From positions 2,728,001-2,792,000 of the forward strand of contig OY970200.1 in assembly GCA_963708235.1 (NCBI GenBank): DNA of 64,000 nucleotides. Direction: 5' to 3'. The stretch is from G963708235 sp963708235. GTDB lineage: Bacteria; Actinomycetota; Acidimicrobiia; Spongiisociales; UBA5794. How positions within the stretch are numbered: position 1 is the first letter of the stretch; each line of letters starts with the position of its first letter. Of the stretch, positions 34,794 through 43,410 are shown one piece after another. Under the pieces are notes generated by a model that searched no databases, had not been told where the DNA came from, and saw nothing but the letters and a program-made list of their open reading frames with translations. A program made the position numbers and the translations under genes.

Positions 34794-35599
34794 CCGGCTT
34801 CCCCCTGTGTCACTCCCCCGGCAACCGGCTCCTCGGGGCGGTGGCTGTGGATGCGACCGTCACCGCCGCGCAGCGGCATCCCGGTGCCGACGCCGTACCG
34901 GGCCCGGACCATCTCCGCCAGGATCGAGACCGCCACCTCGGCGGGCTGCTCGGCGCCGATGTCGATGCCGATGGGGGCATGGATGCGAGCGATCTCTTCG
35001 TCTGTCCAACCGTCGCTCTGGAGCCGCTCCACCCGGAGCCGGTGGGTCCGACGGCTCCCCAGCGCACCGATATAGCGAACCGGGGCGTGACGAACCGCAG
35101 GGAAGACCGGACCCTCGAAACGGGCATCGTGGCTGAGCAGCACCACATAGGTGCGTCGATCGAGCACCATCTCGTCGAGAACGGCTTCGGGCCAACCGAC
35201 GACCAGCCGGTCGACGTCGGGGAACCGTTCGGGTGTCGCCCAGGTCGAGCGGGCGTCGGCGAGCACCACCCGAAACCCCAGTTCGGGGGCCATCCGAGAC
35301 AACGGCTGGGCGATGTGGCCGGCGCCGAAGATGAGCAGCAGGGGCTGAGGCGCCACGATCTCGATGAACATCTGGTGGTCGCCATAGCTGAGCGTCCGAC
35401 TCTGCTCGTGATCCATCAACGAGACGGCGTCGGCGAGCACGTCGGCCGCCACCGCCTCGGGAATGGCGCCGGCGATCAGGTTGGGGGTGGAATCGACCAC
35501 GGCCTTCGCTCCCACCCCGGGGCCGGCGACAACGGTGATGACGGCCCCGATCTCCTCTCGGGTCTCGAGCTGACGGACCGCGGCGAGGACGGTCTTCAC
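34790..35599 (-). CDS. XdhC-family Mo-cofactor maturation protein, long
   Basis: A 269-residue XdhC/CoxF-like protein. A short N-terminal XdhC-CoxI domain precedes a Rossmann domain beginning LLLIFGAGHIAQPLSRM near residue 102, with LADARSTWATPERFP and YIGALGSRRTHRLRVERL after it. XdhC proteins bind the molybdenum cofactor, help its sulfuration and insert it into the hydroxylase. GTG 35599 overlaps the stop of the short XdhC gene; another GTG three bases upstream is equally possible. Both ends overlap neighbours, so the five-gene block from 37983 to 33432 is a tightly coupled operon. Confidence 0.87.
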   Translation of the reverse strand: MKTVLAAVRQLETREEIGAVITVVAGPGVGAKAVVDSTPNLIAGAIPEAVAADVLADAVSLMDHEQSRTLSYGDHQMFIEIVAPQPLLLIFGAGHIAQPLSRMAPELGFRVVLADARSTWATPERFPDVDRLVVGWPEAVLDEMVLDRRTYVVLLSHDARFEGPVFPAVRHAPVRYIGALGSRRTHRLRVERLQSDGWTDEEIARIHAPIGIDIGAEQPAEVAVSILAEMVRARYGVGTGMPLRGGDGRIHSHRPEEPVAGGVTQGEAG

Positions 35600-35904
35600 C
35601 ACTTCTCGATGTAGATCTGGATGGTGCCCCCGCAGGTGAGCCCCACCTCGAACGCCTCGTCGTCGGCGATGCCGTAGGTGATCAGCTTGGGCACACCCGT
35701 GTCCAGCACCTGGCGGGCGTGGAGGGCGACATCGTTCTCGACACACCCGCCGCTGACCGACCCTTCCATGTCACCGGTCGACGACACCATGAACTTGGAC
35801 CCTTCGGGTCGTGGTGCGGAACCGACGACCTGCACCACCGTGGCGACGGCGACGTCCTTGCCCTGAGCGTTCCACCGTTCGTAGATATCGAGCTCTCTGC
35901 TCAT
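35596..35904 (-). CDS. XdhC/CoxI-domain protein, short
   Basis: A 102-residue protein made only of the XdhC-CoxI N-terminal domain (VATVVQVVGSAPRPEGSKF, GSVSGGCVENDV, then YGIADDEAFEVGLTCGGTI). Cys53 in GGCVE and Cys91 in TCGG are the conserved residues linked to cofactor sulfuration in the family. It presumably works with the longer XdhC protein encoded next. The ATG overlaps the VWA gene stop (ATGA) and its own stop overlaps the next GTG. Much longer upstream frames in the same phase are antisense to nothing conserved and were dropped. Confidence 0.88.
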   Translation of the reverse strand: MSRELDIYERWNAQGKDVAVATVVQVVGSAPRPEGSKFMVSSTGDMEGSVSGGCVENDVALHARQVLDTGVPKLITYGIADDEAFEVGLTCGGTIQIYIEKW

Positions 35905-37109
35905 CGGTCCAACACTACCCGGGTGCGTGCCGCCACCCCGGTGGACCGACGCTGCGGGGGCACCTGCTCCAGCAGGGCCACCACCGAGCGGAGGTCGGTG
36001 AGGTTGCCGGCGGCGAGAAGGTCGTCGACATGGGGAAGGACCGCCCTCATCCCGAGCGTTTCGGGGGCAAACCCAGGACGACCGGCAAGCGGGTTGAGCC
36101 AGACCACCCGGTGGACGGATCGGGCGAATCGGGCCATCTGTTCGGCGAGCAGCGCCGGGTCGCCGGTGTCCCACCCGTCCGAGATGATCAGGGCAACGGC
36201 GCCTCCACGGGTCACCCGACGACTCCATTGGCGGTTGAAGGTCGCCAGGCTCTCGCCGATCCGCGTCCCCCCGGACCAGTCGGTCACCGAGGCTCCCACC
36301 GACTCGAGGGCGACGGACGGTTGGCGGCGACGCAGCTGGCGGGTGATGCGGGTCAACTCGGTGGCGAACACAAACGCCTCGACCCTGCCCAGACGCCCCT
36401 GGGCGGCGTGGATGAAGGTGAGGAACATCTCGGTGTAGCGCTCCATCGAGCCGCTGATGTCGGCAAGGACGATCAGGGGCCGGCGTCTCGGTTTGCGGTC
36501 CGACCACGCCAGCGGCATCAGGTCACCGTGAGGTCCGGTCATGGCACGGAGACTGCGACGGAGGTCCGGGGTGGCCCCGGTGCGGGAGGGGACCACCCGC
36601 CGGGATCGGGCGTCGGCAGGGCTCCACACCATCTGCGAGATGATCCGCCGCACCCGCTCCTGCTCGTCCCGGTCGAGGTCGGCGAAGTCTCTCCGGGCCA
36701 GCCGCTCGACGTCCGATGCGCCCCGCACCGCAGCCGCCGGCTCGAGGTCTTCGGGCCCGCCTCCCGGTGGAGGGGCGAGAACCGCTTGGACAACCCGCGG
36801 CGGAGCCGATCGCAGGTCCCGGCGCTCCACCGCAACCACGGGAGCGTCCCGGTCGGGAAACCCTCCGCCGAAGAAGCGGGCAAAGGCCTCGTCGAAGACC
36901 TCCCGCTCGGCCGGGGAACCGGTGACCACGGCCAGGAATCCGTGGTAGCAGGCGGTGCGATCGTCGAGACCGACGGCGTTGATCACCGCCACCAGATCGG
37001 CAGCGGTGCCGGGTCCCACCGGGAGACCCTCGCTTCGCAGATGGCGGACGAAATGGACCAGGTTGGCCGGGAGCGCCGCCGACGGGAGATCGTCAGGCGG
37101 TGTCGGCAT
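35901..37109 (-). CDS. coxE: VWA-domain protein, CoxE-like
   Basis: A 402-residue cytoplasmic protein with a C-terminal von Willebrand A domain. The metal-ion site is DISGSMERYTEMF near residues 235-247, followed by TDWSGGTRIGESLATF and IISDGWDTGDPALL. The N-terminal half is the CoxE-type helical region with a Pro/Gly-rich insert (PPPGGGPEDLEP). In carboxydotrophs CoxE and the MoxR ATPase CoxD act together in forming the [CuSMoO2] centre; here they may service a form II hydroxylase. ATG 37109 lies 17 bases inside the MoxR gene end, so translation is coupled. Confidence 0.88.
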   Translation of the reverse strand: MPTPPDDLPSAALPANLVHFVRHLRSEGLPVGPGTAADLVAVINAVGLDDRTACYHGFLAVVTGSPAEREVFDEAFARFFGGGFPDRDAPVVAVERRDLRSAPPRVVQAVLAPPPGGGPEDLEPAAAVRGASDVERLARRDFADLDRDEQERVRRIISQMVWSPADARSRRVVPSRTGATPDLRRSLRAMTGPHGDLMPLAWSDRKPRRRPLIVLADISGSMERYTEMFLTFIHAAQGRLGRVEAFVFATELTRITRQLRRRQPSVALESVGASVTDWSGGTRIGESLATFNRQWSRRVTRGGAVALIISDGWDTGDPALLAEQMARFARSVHRVVWLNPLAGRPGFAPETLGMRAVLPHVDDLLAAGNLTDLRSVVALLEQVPPQRRSTGVAARTRVVLDR

Positions 37110-37983
37110 CGAGCAACCGGTCGAATCCCAGGTGGCGCAGGTGCTCGATGTCCTCCTGGTACTTGAGGACCACCCCGAGGGTGTCGTCGATGACCTGAGG
37201 CGACAGCTCGCGACCACCGAGCACGGTGAGCGCCGCCGCCCAGTCCAGCGTCTCCGCCACACCGGGTGGTTTGAACAGGTCGAGCGCACGGAGCCGCTGC
37301 ATGGTGGCGGCGAGTTGGGCGGCGAGCTGGTCGGACACACCGGGGGCCCTGGCGTGGAGGATGGCGAGTTCCCGCTCGTAGTCGGGGTAGTCGATCCAGT
37401 GGTAGATGCAGCGCCGCTTCAGGGCGTCGTGGACCTCCCGCGTGCGGTTGGAGGTGATGACCACCACCGGTGGAACGGTGGCGCGGATGGTGCCGACCTC
37501 GGGGATCGACACCTGGAAGTCGGACAGCACCTCGAGCAGGTACGCCTCGAACTCCTCGTCGGCACGATCCAACTCGTCGATGAGCAGTACCGACTGTTCC
37601 CCGAGCGCTCCGCGCTCGATCGCCCGGAGCAGCGGCCGGGCAACCAGATAGTCACGGGACATGATGTCGGCGACCTGGTGGTCGGCGCCACCGTCGCGGG
37701 ATTCGATGAGCCGGATGGCCAACATCTGGCGGGCGTAGTCCCACTCGTACAGCGCCTGGGAGACATCGAGCCCCTCGTAGCACTGGAGTCTGATCAGGTC
37801 CTCGCCGAGGATCGCAGCCAGGGTCTTCGCCACCTCGGTCTTACCGACACCGGCCTCACCCTCGAGAAACAGCGGACGCTTCATCTCCAGCGCCAGGTGC
37901 ACCGCAACCAGCAGCGACCGGTCGGCGATGTAGTCCTGAGCGGCAAAGGCGGCTTCGACATCGGCGAGCGTGCGAGGTGTCAC
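37093..37983 (-). CDS. coxD: MoxR-family AAA+ ATPase, CoxD-like
   Basis: A 296-residue AAA+ chaperone. Walker A is GEAGVGKTEVAK near residue 41 and Walker B is VLLIDELDRADEEFEAYLLE; sensor motif VVITSNRTREVHDALKRRC follows with its arginine finger. It probably remodels the Mo hydroxylase during active-site assembly together with the VWA protein. GTG 37983 was chosen because a minus-strand TACCCT -10 box (37990-37995) lies exactly six bases upstream and the protein then begins at the conserved domain. It is the first gene of the five-gene maturation operon, about 12 kb from coxG. Confidence 0.9.
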   Translation of the reverse strand: MTPRTLADVEAAFAAQDYIADRSLLVAVHLALEMKRPLFLEGEAGVGKTEVAKTLAAILGEDLIRLQCYEGLDVSQALYEWDYARQMLAIRLIESRDGGADHQVADIMSRDYLVARPLLRAIERGALGEQSVLLIDELDRADEEFEAYLLEVLSDFQVSIPEVGTIRATVPPVVVITSNRTREVHDALKRRCIYHWIDYPDYERELAILHARAPGVSDQLAAQLAATMQRLRALDLFKPPGVAETLDWAAALTVLGGRELSPQVIDDTLGVVLKYQEDIEHLRHLGFDRLLDADTA

Positions 37984-37989
37984 CCAGCG

Positions 37990-37995
37990 AGGGTA
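37990..37995 (-). promoter_or_regulatory. -10 box TACCCT, leaderless start
   Basis: On the minus strand TACCCT, six bases, then GTG 37983. It marks the promoter of the maturation operon and decides the moxR start. Confidence 0.55.
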
Positions 37996-38051
37996 CCTGC
38001 CCGACCCCGCATAGGTAGCGGTGCGGTCGGGCCCGGTTCGGTTTCCTGGGC

Positions 38052-38306
38052 TCAATCCCCCGCCGGGTGCGGCTCAGATGCCGGCTCGTCATCGTCCTCG
38101 TCGGGTGGGGTCACCTCGATGCCGGCCACGATCTCCTCGACCTCCATCTGGGTGTCGTGGATCCTCTGGCGGCACACCTTGATCAGGTCGGCGGCCCTGG
38201 TGACGCGCACCGCCAGCCGGTCGACATCGACGTCCTCCCCCTCGATTTCGGCAAGGATGGCGTCCAACTCGGCGACGGCCTCCGAATAGCTGATCGATTC
38301 ACTCAT
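38052..38306 (-). CDS. xseB: exodeoxyribonuclease VII small subunit
   Basis: An 84-residue subunit of exonuclease VII, which degrades single-stranded DNA. The family helix pair is visible: SYSEAVAELDAILAEIEGEDV, then DRLAVRVTRAADLIKVCRQRI. The C-terminal 20 residues are acidic (PDEDDDEP). The ATG overlaps the xseA stop (ATGA), the usual coupling of the two subunits. It ends 68 bases before the MoxR gene start. Confidence 0.92.
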   Translation of the reverse strand: MSESISYSEAVAELDAILAEIEGEDVDVDRLAVRVTRAADLIKVCRQRIHDTQMEVEEIVAGIEVTPPDEDDDEPASEPHPAGD

Positions 38307-39967
38307 GGTGTGGGGTCCTCGTGGGTGCGGGTCGGCTGGGTCTGGGTTGCCGCGTCTGGGTCGGCTGGTTCTGGGCCGGCTGGTTCTGGGCCGGCTGGTT
38401 CTGGGCCGGCTGGTTCTGGGCCGGCTGGGTCTGGGCCGGCTGGGTCTGGGCCGGCTGGGTCTGGGCCGGCTGGGTCTGGGCCGGCTGGGTCTGGGCCGGC
38501 TGGGTCTGGGCCGGCTGGGTCTGGGCCGGCTGGGTCTGGGCCGGCTGGGTCTGGGCCGGCTGGGTCTGGGTCGGCTGGGTCTGGGTCGGAGGCGTGTCCA
38601 CGAACTTCGCTGTGGATGGTCCCACCGACGACGACCGTGACCAGATGATCACCGTCCGAGACCGCATCAGGGTCTCGGACCAACCGACCGTCGCCGGTGC
38701 GGGTGATGCTCCAGCCGCGCCGGAGCATCCGTTCCGGTTCGTGGGCGCGGACGATGGACTCGATGGTCGCCATCCGGCGTCCGGTCTCGGCGAGCCGTCG
38801 GCGGGCTTCGCGGGCCACCCGTATCTGGCGGTCGGCCAACATCGCACCGTGGTATCCGAGACGGCGATCGGCCGACCTGGCGATACGATCCGACAGTGTC
38901 GCCACCCGGTGCAAGGCGTGGTGCGGCGCCATGACGCCGTGCCGGCCAAGCCGGATATCCCGTCGGCGAAGCTCACGCTCGGCATCGGCCAGGGTGCGCC
39001 GGGAGCCGAGCCGCACCCGCAAAGCACGGTGATTCAGGGCGACATCCGACGCGGTCAGCCCGGTACGCACCGACCCAACCAGACGCCGGGCGGCGTCCGT
39101 CACCCGCTGGTCGAAATCCCGCACCGCCGCCACGATCGCCACCGCACAGGCGGTGGGTGTCTTGAAGGACGCCGCTGCCATGGCATCGATCACGGTGGCG
39201 TCGATCTCGTGACCGATCCCGACGTAGACCGGGAAAGGCGCATCGGCAACGGCAAGCGCCACCGACTCGGTGTCGAAGGCGGCGAGGTCGGTCTGTGCTC
39301 CACCGCCGCGCACCACCGCCACGATGGCCGGGCGCAGCTGTCGCAGTCTGACGAGGGCGGCGACGATATCGCCGGGAGCGGATGGTCCCTGCACTGCGGC
39401 GTGAACCACGGCGACCTCGAAGCCGTAGCCGGACCGACGCAACTCGGAGACGAAGTCGGCATGGGCGGCGCTGCCGATGCTCGTGATCAGCCCGATCCGC
39501 AGCGGAAGCGCTGCAACCGGGAGTGCCGCATTGCGTCCCAACGCTCCACTGACCTCGAGACGACGCAACAGCTCCCTTCGCTCGGCGGCGAGTCGGCCAA
39601 GCGTGTAGTCGGTGTCGATCCAAGTCATCCGGAGGCGCACCACACTCCCCCGCTCCTGATACCCGATCCGGCCACGAATCCGGACATGGACGCCGTCGGT
39701 CATGCGAACTGCCCCGCTGCGGATCAGCACCCGGTTGACGGCGTCCCGGTCGCCGGAGAACAGCGACACCGGCACGGTCGCCTCGGGCTCGTCCGGGTCG
39801 ACCAGCATGAAGAACACGTGCCCGGTGCGGGTCCGCTTCAGATCGCGGATCTCACCTTCGACCCAGACCTCGTCGACGAATGCCCTGGCCACGGTCCGGG
39901 CGATCGCCCGGGTCAACTCGGAGACGGTAAGGGTGGTGTCCACCGGAGGGACGGTAGTGAGGTCCAC
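38303..39967 (-). CDS. xseA: exodeoxyribonuclease VII large subunit with repeat tail
   Basis: Catalytic subunit of exonuclease VII, 554 residues. The N-terminal OB fold binds single-stranded DNA (VWVEGEIRDLKRTRTGHVFFML). The catalytic domain has LRIGLITSIGSAAHADF, VVRGGGAQTDLAAFD, VYVGIGHEIDATVID and a long coiled coil, ending GDHLVTVVVGGTIHSEV. After that point comes a tail of about 100 residues made mainly of Gly-Pro-Asp-Pro-Ala units encoded by a 15-bp minisatellite, foreign to the family. The start is uncertain: GTG 39967 gives the family N-terminus but lacks a clear ribosome site. Confidence 0.9.
   Translation of the reverse strand: MDLTTVPPVDTTLTVSELTRAIARTVARAFVDEVWVEGEIRDLKRTRTGHVFFMLVDPDEPEATVPVSLFSGDRDAVNRVLIRSGAVRMTDGVHVRIRGRIGYQERGSVVRLRMTWIDTDYTLGRLAAERRELLRRLEVSGALGRNAALPVAALPLRIGLITSIGSAAHADFVSELRRSGYGFEVAVVHAAVQGPSAPGDIVAALVRLRQLRPAIVAVVRGGGAQTDLAAFDTESVALAVADAPFPVYVGIGHEIDATVIDAMAAASFKTPTACAVAIVAAVRDFDQRVTDAARRLVGSVRTGLTASDVALNHRALRVRLGSRRTLADAERELRRRDIRLGRHGVMAPHHALHRVATLSDRIARSADRRLGYHGAMLADRQIRVAREARRRLAETGRRMATIESIVRAHEPERMLRRGWSITRTGDGRLVRDPDAVSDGDHLVTVVVGGTIHSEVRGHASDPDPADPDPAGPDPAGPDPAGPDPAGPDPAGPDPAGPDPAGPDPAGPDPAGPDPAGPEPAGPEPAGPEPAGPEPADPDAATQTQPTRTHEDPTP
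38355..38579. repeat. 15-bp minisatellite, 15 units, in xseA
   Basis: Fifteen consecutive 15-base units of TCTGGGCCGGCTGG(G/T) (plus strand), with T for C in the first and last unit and a change from GGT to GGG endings after the fourth. Because the unit is 15 bases, copy-number changes keep the xseA frame and add or remove five residues (Gly-Pro-Asp/Glu-Pro-Ala). Confidence 0.95.
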
Positions 39968-40365
39968 GCCGGAGATGTCGCGGCGCCGCCGGGTCCGGCC
40001 GGCATCCGGTGACCGGAGACACACGCGACAAACCGATGAACATCCCTCGGGCGAGGGGTAGGGTTGTTGGTGTGTGCAATCGTTCCGTGGCGAGGGAAGC
40101 CAGGGGACGGCGGTTCCACGGGATCTCCCTGTCAGGCCCTTCCTCACACATGGGAGCGGCTACGGCGTGATCCGTGCAGAGGTTGATCGCCGGGAGAGAG
40201 ACAGATCGGCCGAGGTGGACGGGCGTCCGGGTTTCGTGGAGGTTGCCGCGTCGTCCTTTCACCTCGGCCACCCACTCCTGCACCTAGCCGGTACCCGGTC
40301 GGACGTGCGCCGGCGGGAGGCTTCCGTGACCCGCTCGCCGGCACCTGCCTATTAGGTTCAGGATC
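39968..40365. other. divergent intergenic region, xseA and ClC channel
   Basis: 398 bases with no credible gene; an open frame at 40074-40355 has no recognisable domain and no ribosome site. The ClC promoter is at its right end. I see no xseA promoter that I would trust. Confidence 0.5.
40353..40358 (+). promoter_or_regulatory. -10 box TAGGTT, leaderless start
   Basis: TAGGTT is followed by seven bases and ATG 40366 of the ClC channel. Confidence 0.5.
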
Positions 40366-42360
40366 ATGTGGCGGCAGGTGCGGCGTTGGCTGGTGCGGAT
40401 GGTCGAGGCGCGAGGGGCGGCGGCGTTTCTCACCGCATCGCTCGCCGTCGGTCTTCTGGTCGGGATCGGCGCATCGGTCCTGGTGTGGGCGATCAGCTTC
40501 GTCGCCTGGCTGGCTGGCCATGCAAGCGACACCCTCGGCACCGCCAGCGTGCTGGTGGCGATCCCCCTCGGGTTCATGGTGGCGTGGCTGCTCGACCGCC
40601 GGCTCGGACCCGGCATCCTCGGGGGTGGGGTGAGCGAGACCATGGTGGGTCTGTCGCTCCGTGGCGGGTATCTGCCGACCCGGACCATCCTCCCCAAGAT
40701 CGCCGCCACCGCCGCCACACTCGGTGTCGGTGGATCCGCCGGACAGGAGGGACCGATCGTCCAGATCGGCGCCACCATCGGTTCCTCGTTCGGGCGCTAC
40801 ACCCGCTTCGGCGAGGACCAGATCCGGGGTCTGGTCGCCGCCGGCGCCGCCGCCGGGATCGCAGCGGCGTTCAATGCCCCCATCGCCGGGATGCTGTTTG
40901 CGATGGAGGTGATCATCGGGGGGTTCGGGATCCGCCATCTCAATGCGGTGGTGGTGGCATCGGTGACCGCGGCGGTCACCGCCACCGAACTGGTCGGCGA
41001 GGGTCAGCTGCTGACCGCTCCCTCCCACCGCATCGGGCACCCCGGCGAGCTGGTGCTGTATGCCATTCTGGCGCTGCTCTGCGTGGCTTTCGGGATCGCC
41101 TTCACCAGGGTGTCGCAGACGACGGCCGACGTCGCCGGTCGCTGGCCGCCGGTGATGCGCCCCATCGGGCTGGGCCTGGCATTGAGCATCCTGGTGCTGA
41201 TCGATCCAGACCTGCTCGGCACCGGTCAGGAACTGCTCAAGGGAATGCTCAGTCTCGGCCCGGATTCCGGGGAGCTGTGGGTCGGCTTTGCGGTGCTGGC
41301 CATCCTCAAGATCTTTGCGGCCGCCTTCACCGGGAAAGGCGGTTCGGGCGGAGCGATGATGCCCAGCCTGGTGATCGGCGGAAGCCTCGGCGCCGCCTTC
41401 GGGCTGCTCATCGCCCCGGCATGGAACCTGTCGACACTCGACCCGGGAGCATTTGCCGTGGTCGGAATGGCCGCCACCTTTGCCGCCACCGGACGTGCGC
41501 CGCTGACCTCGATCCTGATCGTCTTCGAAGTGACCGGCGACTACAACCTGGTGCTTCCACTGATGTTGAGTGCGGCATTGGCGACCTTCATCGGTGACCG
41601 CATCCATCCCGACAGCATCTACACCCTCCCCCTCACCCGACGCGGCATCCACCTCACCCGGACCGAGGACATCGACCTTCTCGACACCGTCACCGTGGCC
41701 CAGGTGATGACGATGACCGACGCCGTGGTCCGTCCCGACATGTCGGTGGACGAGGTGGAGGAGGCGCTCCACCGCGACCACCACCATGGGCTTGCGGTGG
41801 TCGACGGCCGGCGCCTGGTCGGGATCGTCACCGTGACCGACCTCGAGGCCGCCGACCCGGCGGCGCCGGTGTCGGCGGTGATGACCCCTCGACCGATCAC
41901 CGCCTTCCCCGAAATGCCGGTGTCCGCCGCTCTGGCCCGAATGGCCTCGCTCGGGGTGGGTCGGCTCCCCGTCGTGTCGGACGAGACCCCCGATCACTAC
42001 GTCGGGATGTTCCGGCGCAACAGCATCGTCGAGGCCTACCACCTGGCTCTCGGCGCGACCGCCGACCGGCAGATGTACCGGGAACGGCTCCGGCAGCGGA
42101 TCCAGCCCGGGGCTTCGTTCTTCGAGATCCCGATTCCTCCCGGCTCCGCCGCCCACGGCCGCCGCGTCTCCGATCTCGCATGGCCGGAGACCGCCACGCT
42201 GGTGTCGGTGCGCCGCGGCGGGTCGGTCCACATTCCCCACGGTGCCACCGTGCTCCACGCCGGCGACACCATCACCGCCTTCGGATCAGGTGACGCCCGG
42301 GTCGAACTGGCGTTTCTGGTCGAGCCCGCCCCGGAGGCCGAGCCGCCTGACCTGGGATAG
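40366..42360 (+). CDS. ClC chloride channel/antiporter with CBS pair and RCK-C domain
   Basis: A 664-residue membrane protein. The ClC core (about residues 1-430) has ten or more helices with the anion-site motifs GGSAGQEGPIVQIG (external gating Glu in GQEGP) and GKGGSGGAMMPSLVIGG. Two CBS domains follow (about 440-560; VAQVMTMTDAVVRPDMS, SAVMTPRPITAFPEM), and the protein ends with a TrkA-C/RCK-C-like domain (residues about 585-650; SFFEIPIPPGSAAHG, LHAGDTITAFGSGD). The cytosolic modules probably sense nucleotides. It should move Cl- with or without H+ exchange. The start follows a TAGGTT -10 box by seven bases. Confidence 0.92.
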   Translation: MWRQVRRWLVRMVEARGAAAFLTASLAVGLLVGIGASVLVWAISFVAWLAGHASDTLGTASVLVAIPLGFMVAWLLDRRLGPGILGGGVSETMVGLSLRGGYLPTRTILPKIAATAATLGVGGSAGQEGPIVQIGATIGSSFGRYTRFGEDQIRGLVAAGAAAGIAAAFNAPIAGMLFAMEVIIGGFGIRHLNAVVVASVTAAVTATELVGEGQLLTAPSHRIGHPGELVLYAILALLCVAFGIAFTRVSQTTADVAGRWPPVMRPIGLGLALSILVLIDPDLLGTGQELLKGMLSLGPDSGELWVGFAVLAILKIFAAAFTGKGGSGGAMMPSLVIGGSLGAAFGLLIAPAWNLSTLDPGAFAVVGMAATFAATGRAPLTSILIVFEVTGDYNLVLPLMLSAALATFIGDRIHPDSIYTLPLTRRGIHLTRTEDIDLLDTVTVAQVMTMTDAVVRPDMSVDEVEEALHRDHHHGLAVVDGRRLVGIVTVTDLEAADPAAPVSAVMTPRPITAFPEMPVSAALARMASLGVGRLPVVSDETPDHYVGMFRRNSIVEAYHLALGATADRQMYRERLRQRIQPGASFFEIPIPPGSAAHGRRVSDLAWPETATLVSVRRGGSVHIPHGATVLHAGDTITAFGSGDARVELAFLVEPAPEAEPPDLG

Positions 42361-42404
42361 TGCTGCCAACCCGAACGCTCGGCGCAGCGCTCCGGACACA
42401 CCGG

Positions 42405-43166
42405 TCAGCGCGGCCCCATCCGAATCCCACCGTCCATGCGGACGACTTCGGCGTTCACGTATCCGTGGGTGAGCAGCATCATCACCAGGTCGGCGTACTC
42501 GTCGGAGGTTCCCAGCCGCTTGGGGTGGAGCACCTGCTGGGCGAGCGACTCTCGGGCGGCCTCGGGCAACCCCCCGAGCAGCGGGGTGTCGATGATCCCG
42601 GGAGCGATGGTGTTGACCCGGATCTGGAGGTTGGAAAGATCGCGGGCGACCGGAAGCGTCATCCCGACGATCCCACCTTTCGAGGCCGAATAGGCGGCCT
42701 GCCCGATCTGGCCGTCGTATGCGGCCACCGATGCGGTGTTGACGATGGCGCCGCGATCCCCTGACGCAGTGACGTCGAGACGGGCCATGGCGGCGGCGGC
42801 GATGCGGATGCAATTGAAGGTGCCGACCAGGTTGACCCCGATCACCCGTGCGAACTGACCGAGGTCGTGAGGGTTGCCGTCTCGATCGACGGTCTTGGCC
42901 GCCGGTCCGATCCCGGCGCAGTTGACCAGCGCCCGTAACGGCCCCAGTTCGCCGGCGGCGTCGACCGCCGCCTGTACCTGATCGGGATCCGTGACATCGG
43001 CGTGCACGTAGGCACCGCCGACCTCGGTGGCGACGGTGTCGCCAAGCGCATCCTGGACATCGACGATGAGCACGGTGGCGCCGGCAGCGGCGAGCCGGCG
43101 GACGGTGGCGGCACCGAGCCCCGACGCCCCACCGGTGACGACCGCTGAGATTCCCGAGAGTTCCAT
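42405..43166 (-). CDS. SDR, 3-hydroxyacyl-CoA dehydrogenase type II-like
   Basis: A 253-residue classical SDR. The NAD loop TGGASGLGAATV is at residues 11-22, NCAG near residue 81, and the catalytic Ser in VNTASVAAYDG with YSASKGG near residue 155. The insertion KTVDRDGNPHDLGQFARVI and the end VMMLLTHGYVNAEVVRMDGGIRM are typical of the HSD17B10/type II 3-hydroxyacyl-CoA dehydrogenase group, so fatty or branched acyl-CoA oxidation is likely. A TAACCT -10 box lies seven bases upstream of ATG 43166; a longer open frame extends upstream but has no family match. Confidence 0.87.
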   Translation of the reverse strand: MELSGISAVVTGGASGLGAATVRRLAAAGATVLIVDVQDALGDTVATEVGGAYVHADVTDPDQVQAAVDAAGELGPLRALVNCAGIGPAAKTVDRDGNPHDLGQFARVIGVNLVGTFNCIRIAAAAMARLDVTASGDRGAIVNTASVAAYDGQIGQAAYSASKGGIVGMTLPVARDLSNLQIRVNTIAPGIIDTPLLGGLPEAARESLAQQVLHPKRLGTSDEYADLVMMLLTHGYVNAEVVRMDGGIRMGPR

Positions 43167-43173
43167 GGCGGCG

Positions 43174-43179
43174 AGGTTA
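43174..43179 (-). promoter_or_regulatory. -10 box TAACCT, leaderless start
   Basis: On the minus strand TAACCT is followed by seven bases and ATG 43166 of the SDR gene. Confidence 0.5.
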
Positions 43180-43410
43180 GTGGCCCGCCGCCGGTCCAGG
43201 AAAGCACGACCCGGCGGACACCGGCATCGATCTGCCGCCATCGGAGCACAGACCGGCCCGCCCCGATGACCCGCCGGTGACGGGCCGGAAGGGGGCTGGA
43301 CACCGGCTCCGGTCTCTACGCACCGGCCGGTGATCGCCGCCTCGAACCCCTGCCGACCGTGACCCACATGGTGGTTGCGGCACCCGCTACCTGCTGGGTA
43401 GGGTGTGCAC

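Noticed and set aside
38355..38579. Possible CRISPR array from evenly spaced repeats
   Set aside because: The units are directly adjacent 15-base copies with no spacers, and they encode a regular peptide tail of XseA. It is a minisatellite.
38321..40012. Long plus-strand open frame (563 codons) opposite xseA
   Set aside because: It is a shadow of xseA: the GC-rich minisatellite is open in several frames, the predicted protein has no domain, and xseA on the other strand is a recognised family.
40074..40355. Small gene (93 codons) between xseA and the ClC channel
   Set aside because: No ribosome site, no recognisable domain, and shadow-like composition; not supported as a gene.
40144..42258. 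704-codon minus-strand open frame opposite the ClC channel
   Set aside because: His/Gly/Asp-rich shadow sequence without domains; the plus strand has an intact ClC channel with conserved motifs.
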